64,000 nucleotides of DNA from positions 1 through 64,000 of the forward strand of contig JADLZK010007659.1 in the NCBI GenBank assembly GCA_015847255.1, given 5' to 3'. Positions within the stretch are counted from its first letter, which is position 1; each line of letters starts with the position of its first letter. The notes under the pieces are model-generated. The model was not told the DNA's origin and did not search any database. It saw only the letters and a program-made list of their open reading frames with translations. The stretch is from Hyparrhenia diplandra. Lineage: Eukaryota; Streptophyta; Magnoliopsida; Poales; Poaceae. The position numbers were made by a program, and so were the translations under genes. Shown piece by piece: positions 45,055 through 56,635 of this stretch.

Positions 45055-45890
45055 AATCGGAAAGGAAAATGGGCTCTTTTTAGTTTTCGCGGATTAGATA
45101 TGGGCCGACTCGTCGCTGAAAAAGGACTAATGGACCCCAGACTCCACCAGAGAGAGCCCAGTTGTTTGTTGGAATTTTCCTTCCTTGTTTGTTTGAGGCT
45201 CTGGCCCATTACATCTTTATAAAACACGTTTTATTTGAGTCTTTTTTTTTTTATTTATCCTTTGGAAAAGGACCACGGGATGTATAAAATCCTTGACACA
45301 CAGTGTACCAGAGGAAATTAGGTTTTGATTTTTTTATGTTCGGAAAAAATTATGAATCACTTTAATTTGGTGAAGTATCATATATAATATATTTATCTAT
45401 TTCACATGTAAACTAATAAATGAAGAAATGTATTAACACAAACGGTTGTGCCCACTAATTTGCTCTTTTACATGTAAAATAATTTGCCCACTTAATTTAT
45501 GGCAACATATTAAATCATAAACATGGTAAACGAAAAAGAAGTCCATTTCTCTGTTAAATACTATTATTACAATGTTTCTGCAAACGACCTTGTTAAAGCA
45601 AAATATGTACTTGTAAGCATTATTGTATTTTTTTTAGACCACGCCGTTGCACCATTATTGTATTTTTGCATGCTGAACTGATAGGATAGTAGTACAATAC
45701 ACTGCCTGCAGCACCCCGGCTCTTTTTCAGATGGTCATGGTCCCGGCCGGTGGTGTGTTGTGTGCAGTGCAGTGCAGGCAGCAAAGATGCGCACTGCCAA
45801 TGCAATGCGTAAGCATGGTTACCTTTGAATTTGGTCACAAAATAATACCATGCGAATTAAAGTGTGGTTCGATCGGTGCGTACGTGTATG
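45055..45890. repeat. Non-coding module, copy C3
   Basis: Matches C1 and C2: AAATGGGCTC.TTT, TATGGGCCGACTC, GAGGCTCTGGCCCATTA, GTATAAAATCCTTGA, CAGTGTACCAGA, TTGGTGAAGTATCATAT, then CTTTTTCAGATGGTC, AGATGCGCACTGCC and AAGCATGGTTACCT. It follows C2 in tandem with 44,940-45,054 between (the CTTCTGGCGTCTGGCGAA word occurs twice there, near 44,957 and 45,030). Confidence 0.83.
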
Positions 45891-46783
45891 TACTATCTCT
45901 CCGTCAGTCTGAATGGATTAACTTTTGTATGTGTAAAAAGTGCTGATATTTATGACACAAAAATAAAAATAGTATATTTAAGATATATTACTTACACTTA
46001 CTGTATTTTAGATATTAATACACTTATAAATTCTATAAAAATTGGTCGAAATTTAAAAAGATGTGTTTGTTATTGAGGATCAGAGACTAATTAATATATA
46101 GCAATGAAGAGAAGTATGAAGTGATCACGAAGAGAAAACAAGGGATGCATGCCATGCATGGAAACGAGAAGGGCGTCAAAAGTAAACGTGATTGAACTCT
46201 GAATGATTGAACTCTGAAGGGTACGGTGGGGTGGAAAATGGTATTTTTGGCCCCGGCCGGCAACGGTCGAGGAGTACTGAAGACATGAGCAGCACTCACC
46301 TGATTCTGCTTGTCTGCATGCATGGGTAGTTATTACACACACGATTTATGCATGAGCACAAGAAAATTACTATATGCATAAGCACAAGAAAATTACTATT
46401 GCGTGTTTATATCTGTATACTACATATATGACCGAACAGAACAGACGTCTGAACTCTGAAGAATCGTCGATCGAAGGCTTGCGGAAAGGCCATATGCACT
46501 GCAATGTGCAATGGCTGCGTACGTACGTTCTGTGCTCTGTATTGTTCGTGCATGCAGATACATAGACCACACATATATACACACACACGTAACGGTAACG
46601 CGTATGGACACGTACACAGGTAGCACGGCATCGTCGTCGCGAGTGAGTGATTGCTGTGCTTTTAGTTTGGGACGTTGGGTGAGCATGCATGACGCGTGCG
46701 GCGCGGTGGGGGGGCGGTGAACTCTGAACTCTGAACGTAGCGTACGGCTGGGGGCAGTGCCATGCCACGGATTCGTAGCGATA

Positions 46784-46806
46784 TGCTGCTGCTGCTGCTG
46801 CTGCTG
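46784..46806. repeat. Trinucleotide repeat (CTG)7
   Basis: A perfect CTG run in GC-moderate non-coding DNA, preceded by ATATG and followed by GATCGATCG. It is likely polymorphic. Confidence 0.9.
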
Positions 46807-47430
46807 GATCGATCGTACGTCTTGGCATTGCAATGCAATGCAATTGCCATTGCCATTTTCCTGCTATGGATGCACCGGCCGGCCAGCCTCATCACGCTCA
46901 TCAGCATATTGATCAGAGAGACTGCATTCGCTGCCCACTCCACAAGCAGTGATGCAAGGGTTCCGCTTTCGCGGCCGCCGCAGCTTGCCTGGCCTATTCC
47001 CGGAAACCGACCGACCGCCCATTGCCATTGCATGTCACTTTACTTTGGCACACACAGTTGCCAGTCGCCACGCCATGCGTGATCGATGCATGGCTTGCTC
47101 TCCCTCTCCCTGCTCCGCTGCGGAAGGTAGTGCGGCGCATGCTCCCTGCGCCTGCCCCTGCCACTGCCGCCATCCAAATAAAGCAGCTGCGTATCACGCA
47201 ACGTAGCAGCGGCTGCCGGCCGATCTCTACGTCACTTTGACCGTCCGGCGCGGACAGAAGCGCCGATAGATGCAATGCATCAACAATACGAAACGGCAAT
47301 GTTGTAGCTAGTACTACATGCGTTGTTTGTGTTATAAAAGCCTTTTACTGAATTGCATTGTACAAGTGCTAACAAACTAATTAACACCGCCAGCGCATCA
47401 AAACAAAAAATCCTTTTACTGAATTGCATG

Positions 47431-47550
47431 CTATACCTTGTGCAGACTATCTTTGTGCTTCGACACGTACACCATGGAGACAGAGCCTGTTGAATGTACG
47501 TAGCCAGCCCAAAGAAGGTCCTCATGGTCATGGCGGAATTGAACCAGCAT
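47431..47550 (-). CDS. Short unidentified frame, 39 codons
   Basis: On the minus strand, ATG at 47,550 opens a frame with a natural-looking composition (MLVQFRHDHEDLLWAGYVHS, then a serine/valine stretch and SKHKDSLHKV) ending in TAG at 47,431-47,433. The frame is also open for eight codons upstream of the ATG. I recognise no family. It could be a micropeptide, an exon fragment of a lost gene, or chance; its length alone is not evidence. Confidence 0.2.
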   Translation of the reverse strand: MLVQFRHDHEDLLWAGYVHSTGSVSMVYVSKHKDSLHKV

Positions 47551-48329
47551 CCTGTCCTTGACAATTGATATAAGCTAGCGATAACCTCTGCGTGCTCTAT
47601 AGCTAGGCATCTTCATCAGATGCCGTTTTGGTTGGTTATTCCGTCCCCGTTGGTTTAACTCGATGCGATCATCGGCGGCACGTAGTCTCTGATGCTAGTG
47701 CATGCGTTTCATACCCACCGGCCTGATGCTGTTCTCTGAACTCAGCCTGGGGTACCCGCCCTCGTCTGCTTGCAAATGCTACCTCATCGTGAAGGACAGC
47801 AAAAGGCAAAGAACGAACGATGCCATGGATCATGCATCATCGTCGACGTATGTACGTACGTCGTGCTGCATACATATTGCATCGATCACTGGTCTTTCAG
47901 CTTTCTACTATTCTACTAGTACGTACTAGCAACCAACTGCAGCGACAGATTGCACATTTTACTCATCTCAAACACAAGTAGCGTAGCAGTAGAATTAAAA
48001 CGCCCGATGAAAAGGTAATTAACCAATAGTATGGCAGTTGCTAGCATTCACTGAGTAGCACAAGAAGAACAAGAAACTGATTAAGGAACTGCCACACACG
48101 TAGTACTGCAGATGGCAGGCGTACAGCCGGCCCGTGGTTAATTTTAATTATATCTACAGCTCCTGCTCCCCCTACCACTACCACTACTAAAACCCATGGA
48201 TCAATGCAACTAGTAGATCGACGACACTAGCAATCATGAGGACGGTCGCCCGGTCGGCCTCGTCTCGTCTTGCATGCACGCATCAACAACGATGGATGCA
48301 TCCATCCACGACACAGCCAGACACGCTCA

Positions 48330-48827
48330 TCAGAGCCAGAGCGCGCCGGCCTGCTTGAGGAGCGGGACGAGAGTGCCATTGATATGGCAAGCCATGACCT
48401 TCTCGACGCCACCAAGTAGCCTTCCACCGACGAACACGACGGGGACAGGCGGCTGTCCCGGCGGGAGCAGCTGCGCCAGCGCCGCCTGGATCTCCCTCCC
48501 TCCACCTCCGGCTCCTCCGGCTCCTTCCATCAGCTGGTCGAGCTCGTAGACGGTGGGGCCGACGCCGAGGCCGAGGAGGAGGCGCTTGACGACGTGGCAC
48601 ATGCAGCAGCCGCTGGAACTGAACACCACCACCGCGTTCCCGCTCGCCATCCGCGCCACGCGCTCGTACACCGCCAGGGATGAGGGGGACGGTAGTGGCG
48701 AGGTGTGGTGGGAGTGGGGGTGTGGCGTGCCGGACACCAGCATGGACATGGCGTCGGCGTCGGAGGAGGCGTCGGATGGCACGATGGCGCCGGAGTCCGC
48801 CGCCTGCTGGACCTCCATACGAAGCAT
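48330..48827 (-). CDS. CC-type (ROXY-like) glutaredoxin
   Basis: Single-exon, 165-residue protein on the minus strand. The active site CCMC is at residues 74-77 (SSGCCMCHVVKRL), followed by GVGPTVYELD, the cis-proline region VPVVFVGGRLLGG (128-140) and a C-terminal ALWL (162-165). This is the land-plant-specific class III glutaredoxin. Members such as ROXY1/2 and MIL1-type proteins bind TGA bZIP factors in the nucleus, and the ALWL end is needed for function, including TOPLESS-type repression. The N-terminal 60 residues are longer than in ROXY1 and rich in S, H, P and D; an internal ATG at codon 27 or 29 is an alternative start. The stop is at 48,330-48,332. The frame is intact and GC-rich. 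Target process (flower, meristem or stress) cannot be told from sequence. Confidence 0.93.
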   Translation of the reverse strand: MLRMEVQQAADSGAIVPSDASSDADAMSMLVSGTPHPHSHHTSPLPSPSSLAVYERVARMASGNAVVVFSSSGCCMCHVVKRLLLGLGVGPTVYELDQLMEGAGGAGGGGREIQAALAQLLPPGQPPVPVVFVGGRLLGGVEKVMACHINGTLVPLLKQAGALWL

Positions 48828-49250
48828 GTTGTTGAGGATTGGGATGGTGGTGGTGGTGGTGTCTTGGTCGTGGACTGTGTTGGTTTGTGAGGTAGTGTGG
48901 ATCGGAGTGATGGAATGTTCCGGCGAGTTGTTGAGACGGCAAAGGGAAGGGCAATAGGGAAGGAGTTGATGAGGAAGACGGGGGTGGTGGTGTGTGAGGT
49001 TTTATAGGCCGGCACCGGAATGGGTGGGATCGGGGGATAGGATGGTCTTGGTTGGTTAGATGCTCTGATCTGGTTCTTGTGTGGAGAGGAACGAGATGCT
49101 TGCCGTCGTGACTCGTGAGTACCACCAGCACCAGGACGTCGAGCGAGCACTAGTACTGCTAGTGATCTCGTACTAGTAGGACCGGACTGGAATGGAGAGG
49201 AGAGAGGTGTGTGTTGTGTTGTGTTGGTGCATGGTGGCCTGCAAGCAGCT
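48828..49250 (-). promoter_or_regulatory. Glutaredoxin promoter and 5' UTR
   Basis: On the minus strand, TATAAAA is at 49,000-49,006 in the context GGCCTATAAAACCTC, placing initiation near 48,970 and giving a 5' UTR of about 140 bases, rich in CAAC and CCACCACCA. Upstream, 49,080-49,250 shows GATC and CT-rich words only. There is no uORF that I would defend. Confidence 0.6.
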
Positions 49251-50620
49251 AGGTGCAGGTGAGGCGTGGTCGATCGCTGGTTGGGGGATCGGAAAGCAAC
49301 CGAGTCAAAGCTAGGCGCGCGCGACATGGATCGCTTTTTGCAGAGGCTGTGTCCCGCGGCCGGCCGGACGGGGGCTCAAGGCTCTCTCTCTCAACCGGCA
49401 GCGGCACCCCCGCATCCGCAACGAACAAGCATGGCCCGGCCGGCCGGCAGCTCTCTGCGCACAGCCATGGCAGTACCACCACCATGCCACGACGACGGAC
49501 GGAGGTCTCGTTAAAGTGACTGTTGCAAAGGTGCTTTTTCGCGTGGCAGCTGGGTGAGTACCAGGCATGCATGCACTGAGTGAGAGATCGAGAAAGGAAA
49601 CGAAAGGCCGGCGGGCAACAGTGGCGCTGGCGTTGGCGTTTGTTGCCATATGCAATGCAATGGGCAATGGTTTGAGTATCTACTACTACTCTACGTTTTT
49701 TTACGTTTACCACAACCAGAACCAGCGGACCGCCCGCCCAGCCGTTGTTGTTGCATCCATGGACTCGATCGGTGATGAAGCAAACAAGCGAAGGTAGCTA
49801 GTACGATTACTACTCGTACTGGAGGCATGCATGATATGCTAACCAGTACTTCGTTTGATAGTAGTAGGAGAAGAGTACGTATGTGAGATGATGGATCCTC
49901 GTCTGGGCCTATCAGATGGGGTAACTGAATACTAGTACTCTGGTAGTATAACGTGATGTCCATCATCATGCATGCATGATAGTAGGTGTGGGTGGGGGAA
50001 CGTGCCGTCGCCGGCCGGCCCGGCCAGAATGATGGTGTGGGAATCAGATGAGGCGCAGCAACGGCGGCCCGACAGGGGAGCCGACAGCGCCACGTCCGGC
50101 GCCTTCGTCAGCCGCCACGCCAGGCGCCCAGGCCCTTTGACCCACCGGGGCCCCACCAGCAGCCCTCGATCCTCCCACCCAGCTCCATCAGCACCCAGAT
50201 TCCAAACCGTGACGGTGTACTGTACGTATTCCTTCCGTGGTGATTGTGTGATTGCGTCCTCCGTTCAACGTGATTCCTGGCCGGCCACACCACAACACAG
50301 AGACACGGCACGTCACGTAACTTGCCTAACCGTTGCCGCTCTTGCATCCACGCAACGGACGGACGGATGACACCAGCTGCGAGTATGTTTGCATTGAGTA
50401 TGTTTCTGCTTTAATTTTCTGACCCCGCCTTGTGCAGTTGTTCTGCTGGCCTGCTTGGCAACTTGAACAGATGAGAGAACGAGACGACCCTAACCTAGGT
50501 CTTCCGTACTACTTGTTATACAGAGTAGTACTGAATAGCCTTGTACGTGGCCTACCTGAGTTGGTACAAATTACAACAGATCACATAGATCCTATTTGCA
50601 CATACTGTACACAAGGAGTA
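49251..50620. other. Upstream intergenic tract of the glutaredoxin
   Basis: No gene. GC-rich patches at 49,260-49,520 and 50,000-50,200 (with CCGGCCGGCC and GACCCACCGGGGCCCC words) may be regulatory CpG-like DNA. ACGTACGT, CATGCATG and TACTAC words are frequent. Frames on both strands are short and unrelated. Confidence 0.45.
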
Positions 50621-50781
50621 CTCCCTCTGTCCCGCATTAGTCGTCGTTCTGGCACTTCTTTCAACTGTCTACGTTCGCAGCATAGTACAATGTATCTGGA
50701 CACTATAGCATAGCAGGTGCATTCAATTGTCACTGCACTTGATAGCAAGCTAAAACGACTGCTAAAGCGGGACGGAGGGAG
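50621..50781. mobile_element. Stowaway-like MITE (161 bp)
   Basis: CTCCCTCTGTCCCGCATTAG and its reverse complement (CTAAAGCGGGACGGAGGGAG) lie between TA dinucleotides, with AGTCGT.TT inward on both arms. Short, with no coding. Confidence 0.92.
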
Positions 50782-53067
50782 TAGTAATTACCAAGCCCAA
50801 GACAAAACATCTTGGCCACTATACATGTAGTGTGACAATGGCCATATATGCATGTCCACCCCCGCTTTTCTCGTGTACGTCTGCCTCTCTGCACACTCTA
50901 CTCCGATCCTGTCCTGGGTGCGGCCCCTGCAGTCTCTCCGTCCGGCCGTACGTACGTGACGACGCGTCGTCTATCGTGTCTGCCAGACGTACGTACGTAC
51001 GTACTACATGCGGTCGTCGACCCTGATTTTTTGTTCAAAAACTCTCCAAATTAATGTTTGGCAGGACAAGTATTTGGATGAGGTCCACTGTCGTTTAATT
51101 TGGAGCTGAAAACAAGAGCAAGACGACGTCGTTTATTATATATTGTATGTACCCTAGGTACTATAGCCGTACCGTATATACTGTGTACCAAGCGGCGCAG
51201 TACAGTACTTCCATAGACAGGAGTACTCTCTCTCTCTCTCGTCAAATAGGACCAGTATGTACAGTGCTCAAGTCTCTCTGCACCGGCCGGGCGCCTTTTC
51301 CTTCTCTTCAGTTATTGCTACCTTTGCTACACGCGCAACAAGCGAGCACCTGACAGACGATACAGAAACCCCTTCTCCTTGTCCTTGTCCGGGTCGGATC
51401 GGATGGACCGACGAAAGCACGACATCTCCCTCGCTCGCCTCCGTCGCCGTCGCCGGCGCCGCGCCGACGATGCCGATGGATTCATATGCCGCGCTGCCAC
51501 ACGTACGTACCCTACCTATATATCAGCTACTACTACTGCGATTCCCTAAAAAAAAAAGCTACTACTACTACGCACAGTGCCTCTTTGACGCCATCCGCTT
51601 GTACGCTAGTAGCTTGTTGCAAGGAACTACGTAGCTAATAAAGTGCCCTTTTCACGCACTCACGCCGCGAGTACAGTACACATACTCCTACTACATGCCA
51701 ACTCTTGGTATTCAGTACGTAAAAGCTACTGTCTCCATCTCTCCGGCCATCAGCTTACGACTATGGCTCTGTTTGGGTTTGGGACCGTGTTCGCGTTGCT
51801 TATGAGCCGTTCCGATCGAGAACCGATGGAAGCAGTGGTGTCCTCGAGCAGGAGTAGCTTTGTAGCAGTGTTTGGCCAGTGTCGACCAGGCCGTCCATGC
51901 ATGCAACAAGCTGCAGCTACACTACGCAACACAAACGTTACTGTACATTACACTACAGGCGGCGTAGGCACGGCCGGGCCCCGGCCCCCCTGCGCTTTGG
52001 TTTCTTTTTGTTTTTGGCTCCAACACGCTTGGTCGCTTCCCCTTGGCTGCAAGCTTCACCGTCCCTCGCTTTGACCTTCACTGCTGCTGCGTGCAGCGTG
52101 CTGCCGGTGCGGTGCCCGTCGTCGTGCGTGCGTGCATGCATTTGCATGTGGATTCACGCACGCATGCGTAGTACTGTAGCTCTACTGTACACTCCATCTG
52201 TCAACGTCAGCTACTACCATGCAGGCTACGGAGTGCTAGCTAGGTCAACAGCAAGAAGCAAACATGGACTGCACAGTGTATACCCTAGTGCTGGCTACAT
52301 GTCCCATGCATGAGGCACAGTGCTATTCATTGCACTGACGTCGTCTCCGCGTGCGTACGTCTACCAAAAGCAAAAGCTTTACACCGGGCAGCTTTCAGAG
52401 CATTGGGGGGGAAAAACTTCACTTATTTATTTAGAGAGCGAGCAATCTAAACTGAACCAGTGAAAACTGGAAATGCGGCACAATCGTATTCAAATTACTA
52501 CGCCTTATTTATTAGGATATGTCATTGGCCAATTAATATTATTTCCGAATCAATGGCCTTCAGAAATAAATCTAAAAAAACACACATAGTAGTACTTTGT
52601 GACCGGAGTGAGTGTAGTCGTTGTTGTTGCCATGTTGGACACAAGTCCGGAAGCAATAGTGGTCGCCAACATGCTCGACTATTATATGATGTACATGCAC
52701 GTACGGCCTTGGTCCATGATCAGCAACTAGCACCTGAGTTCTCCACTTTTTAGTTCGTGCATCCCAAAGCCTGCTGCTTCGACATGCATGTCCACGCAGC
52801 CACTGGACCCGTTCCGGCAGGAGCCGGTGCAGTCCACTTGCATTGGGCACTCGCTCGGCCGGTGTTTTGCAGATATATGGATCGTGCACGTCGGCTGGCA
52901 TTGTTGCATGCATGCAGCAACGGCAAGTTTGCCACAAAAAGCTAGGGTTAGTCCACTTGACATGCTTGCGGTCGCTCTCGGTCGGTGCTGGAAAGTCGCT
53001 TTAGTTTGCTTAATCGCCTCATGCATGCAAACATGCTCATGCATGTCTTGGTCCACGTACGTACTTA
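50782..53067. other. Intergenic tract, no gene recognised
   Basis: Contains (ACGT)n at about 50,986-51,004, (TC)n at 51,227-51,239, an A-run near 51,549 and many TACTAC and CATGCATG words. No splice-supported frame or transposon ends. Confidence 0.45.
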
Positions 53068-53325
53068 CTCCCTCTGTCCCTTATTAGATGTCGTTTTGGG
53101 GTGCGTCTTGGCCAAACTTTCTCAACTTTTGATTAGGTTTGTAGAAAATACGTGCAACATTTATATCTCCAGATAAATTTATTAAAAAACTAGACTTAAA
53201 GATCTTTTCAATGATACTAATTACTTAGCATAAATATTTATATATTTTAATATATAATTGCCGGCAGTTTGAAAACGTTGACTTTCGGGGAAGCGAGAAT
53301 GACATCTATTTAGGGACGGAGGGAG
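53068..53325. mobile_element. Stowaway-like MITE (258 bp)
   Basis: CTCCCTCTGTCCCTTATTAG and the right end ...ATTTAGGGACGGAGGGAG are inverted copies between TA dinucleotides. The interior words AAAGATCTTTTCAATGATACTAATTA and TATATATTTTAATATATAATTG (inverted) are also found in the MITE at 1,150, so both belong to one family. Confidence 0.92.
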
Positions 53326-55092
53326 TACGTGCATGCATGCAACCACCATGTCATGTCCTCGATCGTACGTGCTTATTATGGAATGGATAGGATAATAGGC
53401 TAGGCCATTTTTATATTAAGGCCTCGCTTGACAAAAGGTACCCACCCACCGTTCTCTGTTCATGCGATTGTGATGCGGAGAGACAGAGAACAATGCAAGG
53501 TAGCATATAGATTGTGCATAACTATTTAATTAATGACTGTACTATAATGTAATAAGGTTTCAAGATTTTACTAATTAAATTTGTATTACAAGAGAGTAGG
53601 TAGCATGGTAACTTAGTCTGACATACACGGTCGAACTTTGAAAAGGTTTATCACGGACGTTATGTGTTGTCGAAATACCTCTCCACATAACTATATACAA
53701 TCAGTACAACTACAATAATCCATATATTATTATACTACTAGTTAGTTGGCCGTCGTACAGAAAGCACATTGATGTTTGATTAAAGTTGGTTAGCAGCATG
53801 CGGTGGTACGTGATCAAAGTGGTCACCATGCATGCAAAAAGCACGCACTTACGTACATGCATGCAAAGTAAGCCTGCATCGCAGAGACCAAACACAATAT
53901 GCATGGGGGCATAAGTGGTGTCCCCTCCGATCCCCTAGCAGTGTGTGAAGACGATCGACGATGGACACAATCAGATATGCTTCCTTCTAGTATACTACTA
54001 GCTCATAGTCCTAGTCGTGATAGAGTCCTTTTAGTTGCCCAACCATGGTGTCGCACGATCTTGTGGCACCATCATTGCCCTTTCGCCGTGCCCCAAATGT
54101 CTAGAACATGCTAAAAGCTAGTGTGGTCGAGCCTCGTCAGGTGCTTTGCATGCATGCTCAGATGCGATGCTCTCGCGTGCATGGCCGATCGAGCTACTGG
54201 CTACTCCTAGTATGCTGGTCGACTGAGGACGGCGCCCTATGATGTGATGCATCCTTGCATATTTTAGGAGCACCATGCAGCAAATATTGTGCTGGGCAAA
54301 GTTGTTTTTTTTTTGGGTTATGTGACCATGCTTTGCATGTCCCCTTCTTTTGGCCCCCCTGATCGGATCAAGTTCTCGACCAATCTCTAAAGCTATAGCC
54401 ATGGATGCAGGCAACCACTAGTAGGAGTATATATATACTACAGCTAGTTGCTGTATTAAGCTGCTAACAACTCCATAAAAACAATGATAGCAAAGTTACT
54501 TTATCACTTATCACTTCATCAACCAATTTATTTACTGTCTTGGACTAGTAGTAGTAGTACGTGAACGTGACTAGCATATCATTTCAAGAAACAAGTTGCC
54601 AATATTTTAGAGGCTATAATACAGTACTTACGTTGTACGTACGTATAAAGCAGATCAGCAGTCAAAAGTACATTTTGGAGCGAGTATGGTAACAGTAAGT
54701 GCAGTGTACTCTACGTGCCAGGCGTAGTGGACATACGTGCGTGTAGTTTAACTGAAGAAGCATCTGGTTGTACTCCTACTACTGTATACACTGTGCATTG
54801 TGGCATGCATGGAGCCTGGATGTGTCCTGCACGCTTGTCCGGGCAGACCCTGGAGCCAGATTTGGTTAAAGCCTATACTACATGCATGCATGCATGCATG
54901 CAGCCTCGTCAGTTTACGTGCACGCGCGATACCCTACCAATGCAAAGCCTTCACTCTTCACTTCACATGCATATGCATGCGTGCGCGCATTCTCGCTTTT
55001 TGTTTTGGCTCCTTCCCTTCGTTTCTTTTGTAGTAACGTTGTTTGGATCCACAAACTTTACGATTTCCCATCACATCAATTTTTTTTGCCTC
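53326..55092. other. Intergenic tract, no gene recognised
   Basis: AT-rich with CATGCATG runs, including a (TGCA)n stretch at about 54,881-54,902. Short frames only. Confidence 0.45.
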
Positions 55093-55306
55093 ATACATGG
55101 AGCATCAAATGTAGGTAAATGAAATAACTAATTACACGGTTTGGATGTACTTTGCGAGACGAATCTTTTAAGCCTAGTTAGCTCATGATAGAACAATAAT
55201 TACCACAAACAAACGAAAAGTGCTACAGTGCCAAATTTGAGCTACAATGCCAAATTTCAAAGTGAATCAAACATAACCTTAGTTATTTAGGGACCGATGG
55301 AGTACT
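55093..55306. mobile_element. MITE fragments: hAT-like piece plus Stowaway end
   Basis: 55,093-55,281 carries the words AATAACTAATTACAC, GCGAGACGAATCTTTTAAGCCTAGTTAG and ACCACAAACAAACGAAAAGTGCTAC, a diverged copy of the MITE family at 17,839-21,789 (opposite orientation). It abuts a Stowaway right end (TAGTTATTTAGGGACCGATGGAG then TA at 55,305-55,306) whose left part is missing. Confidence 0.65.
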
Positions 55307-55361
55307 GTAGTAGTTTAGTTGAATTTACCATAGCCTACCAATTTTTCGTTTGATAATTTCT

Positions 55362-56303
55362 CACTACTACAGAATGGAACTTTGGTGGCGGGCAAAAAAA
55401 AATTTTCCGTGGCGGTTTTTGAGTCCGCCACGAATGAAGGGTCACGGAAAATGAAATATTTTACGTGGCGGTCCTAAATGCCCGCCACGGTAAATCATAA
55501 TAAAAAACAAAAAAATAAAGAAAAAACCGGATCCAGCCCAAATGGGCGAGATTCGGTCACGCCGTCGCACCCCGCTAGGGTTCCAAAGACCGCCGGGCTC
55601 GCAGCGCCGCCGATTCGGGCGCGCCGCGCCGCCGCCGGTGGCCGCCCGCCGGCGAATCCGTCGGCGGGAGCGCCGCCGCCGCCGATCCCGCCGCCCGGCC
55701 GGCCCTGGACGACGGATCCAATGGGCGCCGGAAAGCCGCTTCGCCGCTGATCCCGCCACTGCCGCCGCCGCCGCCGGATTCAGCCCGCGGCGGGCTGACG
55801 ACGACCCCAGCGCGATGGAACAGTCCCTCTGGGATCCCGCCGGACGTAGGTGGAGGATGGATCCCGCGCGCCGGAGCCCGCCGCCGCCGCTCCGTGAGGC
55901 CATGAGCCGCCCTTGGGAGTGGAAGAGAGAAAGGGGAGGAGTTGCGTGCAGGTGGAGGGAGGGCCGCCGGGGAGGGGAGGGGAGGTGCGCGGTGGAGGGG
56001 AGGGGGGGGCCGAGGAGGGGAGCCGGGATCGGGGAGTCCGGGATCGGGAGAGTTCGAGAGGAGGGGAGGGGAGGGGTGTGCGAACAGAGAGAGTTTGGAG
56101 GTGAGTTAGAAACCCTAGACCCCGGTATATATATGAAGTGCTTGAAATGGGCCCGTTGGGCTAGCGGGTTGGGCCCGATTTTTCCGTGACGGGCCGCTTA
56201 TAAAAAACCGCCACGGTTATCGATTTACCGCGGGCGGTTTCTCAAATGCCCGCCACGGAAAATAAAATCTGAACACCACGCAAAATCAATCCTCGTAGTA
56301 GTG
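55362..56303. mobile_element. Small non-autonomous CACTA element with GC-rich cargo
   Basis: Ends CACTACTAC at 55,362 and GTAGTAGTG at 56,303 define a CACTA (CMC/EnSpm) element of 942 bp. Subterminal repeats of CCCGCCACGG/CCGTGGCGG type cluster at both ends, as expected for transposase binding. The interior (55,550-56,100) is GC-rich, open in several frames and arginine/proline-rich, resembling a captured promoter or 5' leader. No transposase. The flanks TCT and TAC are an imperfect 3-bp duplication; the tandem MITE-spacer copy at 56,580-56,636 represents an empty site. Confidence 0.85.
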
Positions 56304-56321
56304 TACATTTCTTTTTAAATA

Positions 56322-56563
56322 CTCCCTCTACCCTTTAAAGAGGTGTCATTGTTGGTGTGAGTGCAACAAGTTTGACTCTATTTCATGAAAATACGTGTAA
56401 CATTCTATCTACAAATAAATTTGATAAAAAAAAACTTGATAAAAACTTGATTCAATTATCTATCTAATGATAATAATTGTGTACCATAAATACAATGTAA
56501 TATATATTTACCAAAAGTTATTTCTTGAAGCATAAGCGATAGTTATTTAGGGACCTGAGGGAG
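56322..56563. mobile_element. Stowaway-like MITE (242 bp)
   Basis: CTCCCTCTACCCTTTAAAGA and right end ATTTAGGGACCTGAGGGAG lie between TA dinucleotides. Internal words match the neighbour at 56,636 (GTGTCATTG/GTGTCGTGG, CAAGTTTGACTCTATTTC, AATAATTGT). Confidence 0.88.
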
Positions 56564-56635
56564 TATTATAGTAGTTTAGTTGAATTTACCAAAGCCTACC
56601 AAATTGTACTTTGACAATTGCTATTTTTTTAAATA

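Larger units (their letters stand above)
45891..48228. other. Large intergenic tract downstream of the glutaredoxin
   Basis: No recognised gene. It is rich in ACGTACG, TGCATGCA and CCGGCC words. It includes a (TGC)n run at 46,784-46,806, several GAACTCTGAA words (46,193, 46,207, 46,448, 46,718), and an 18-bp direct repeat (CCTTTTACTGAATTGCAT near 47,341 and 47,412). A short coding-like frame at 47,431-47,550 is listed separately. Confidence 0.5.

Noticed and set aside
55542..56189. 215-codon frame in the CACTA element
   Set aside because: Arginine/proline-rich, mirrored by frames on the opposite strand, and confined to transposon cargo. GC composition explains it.
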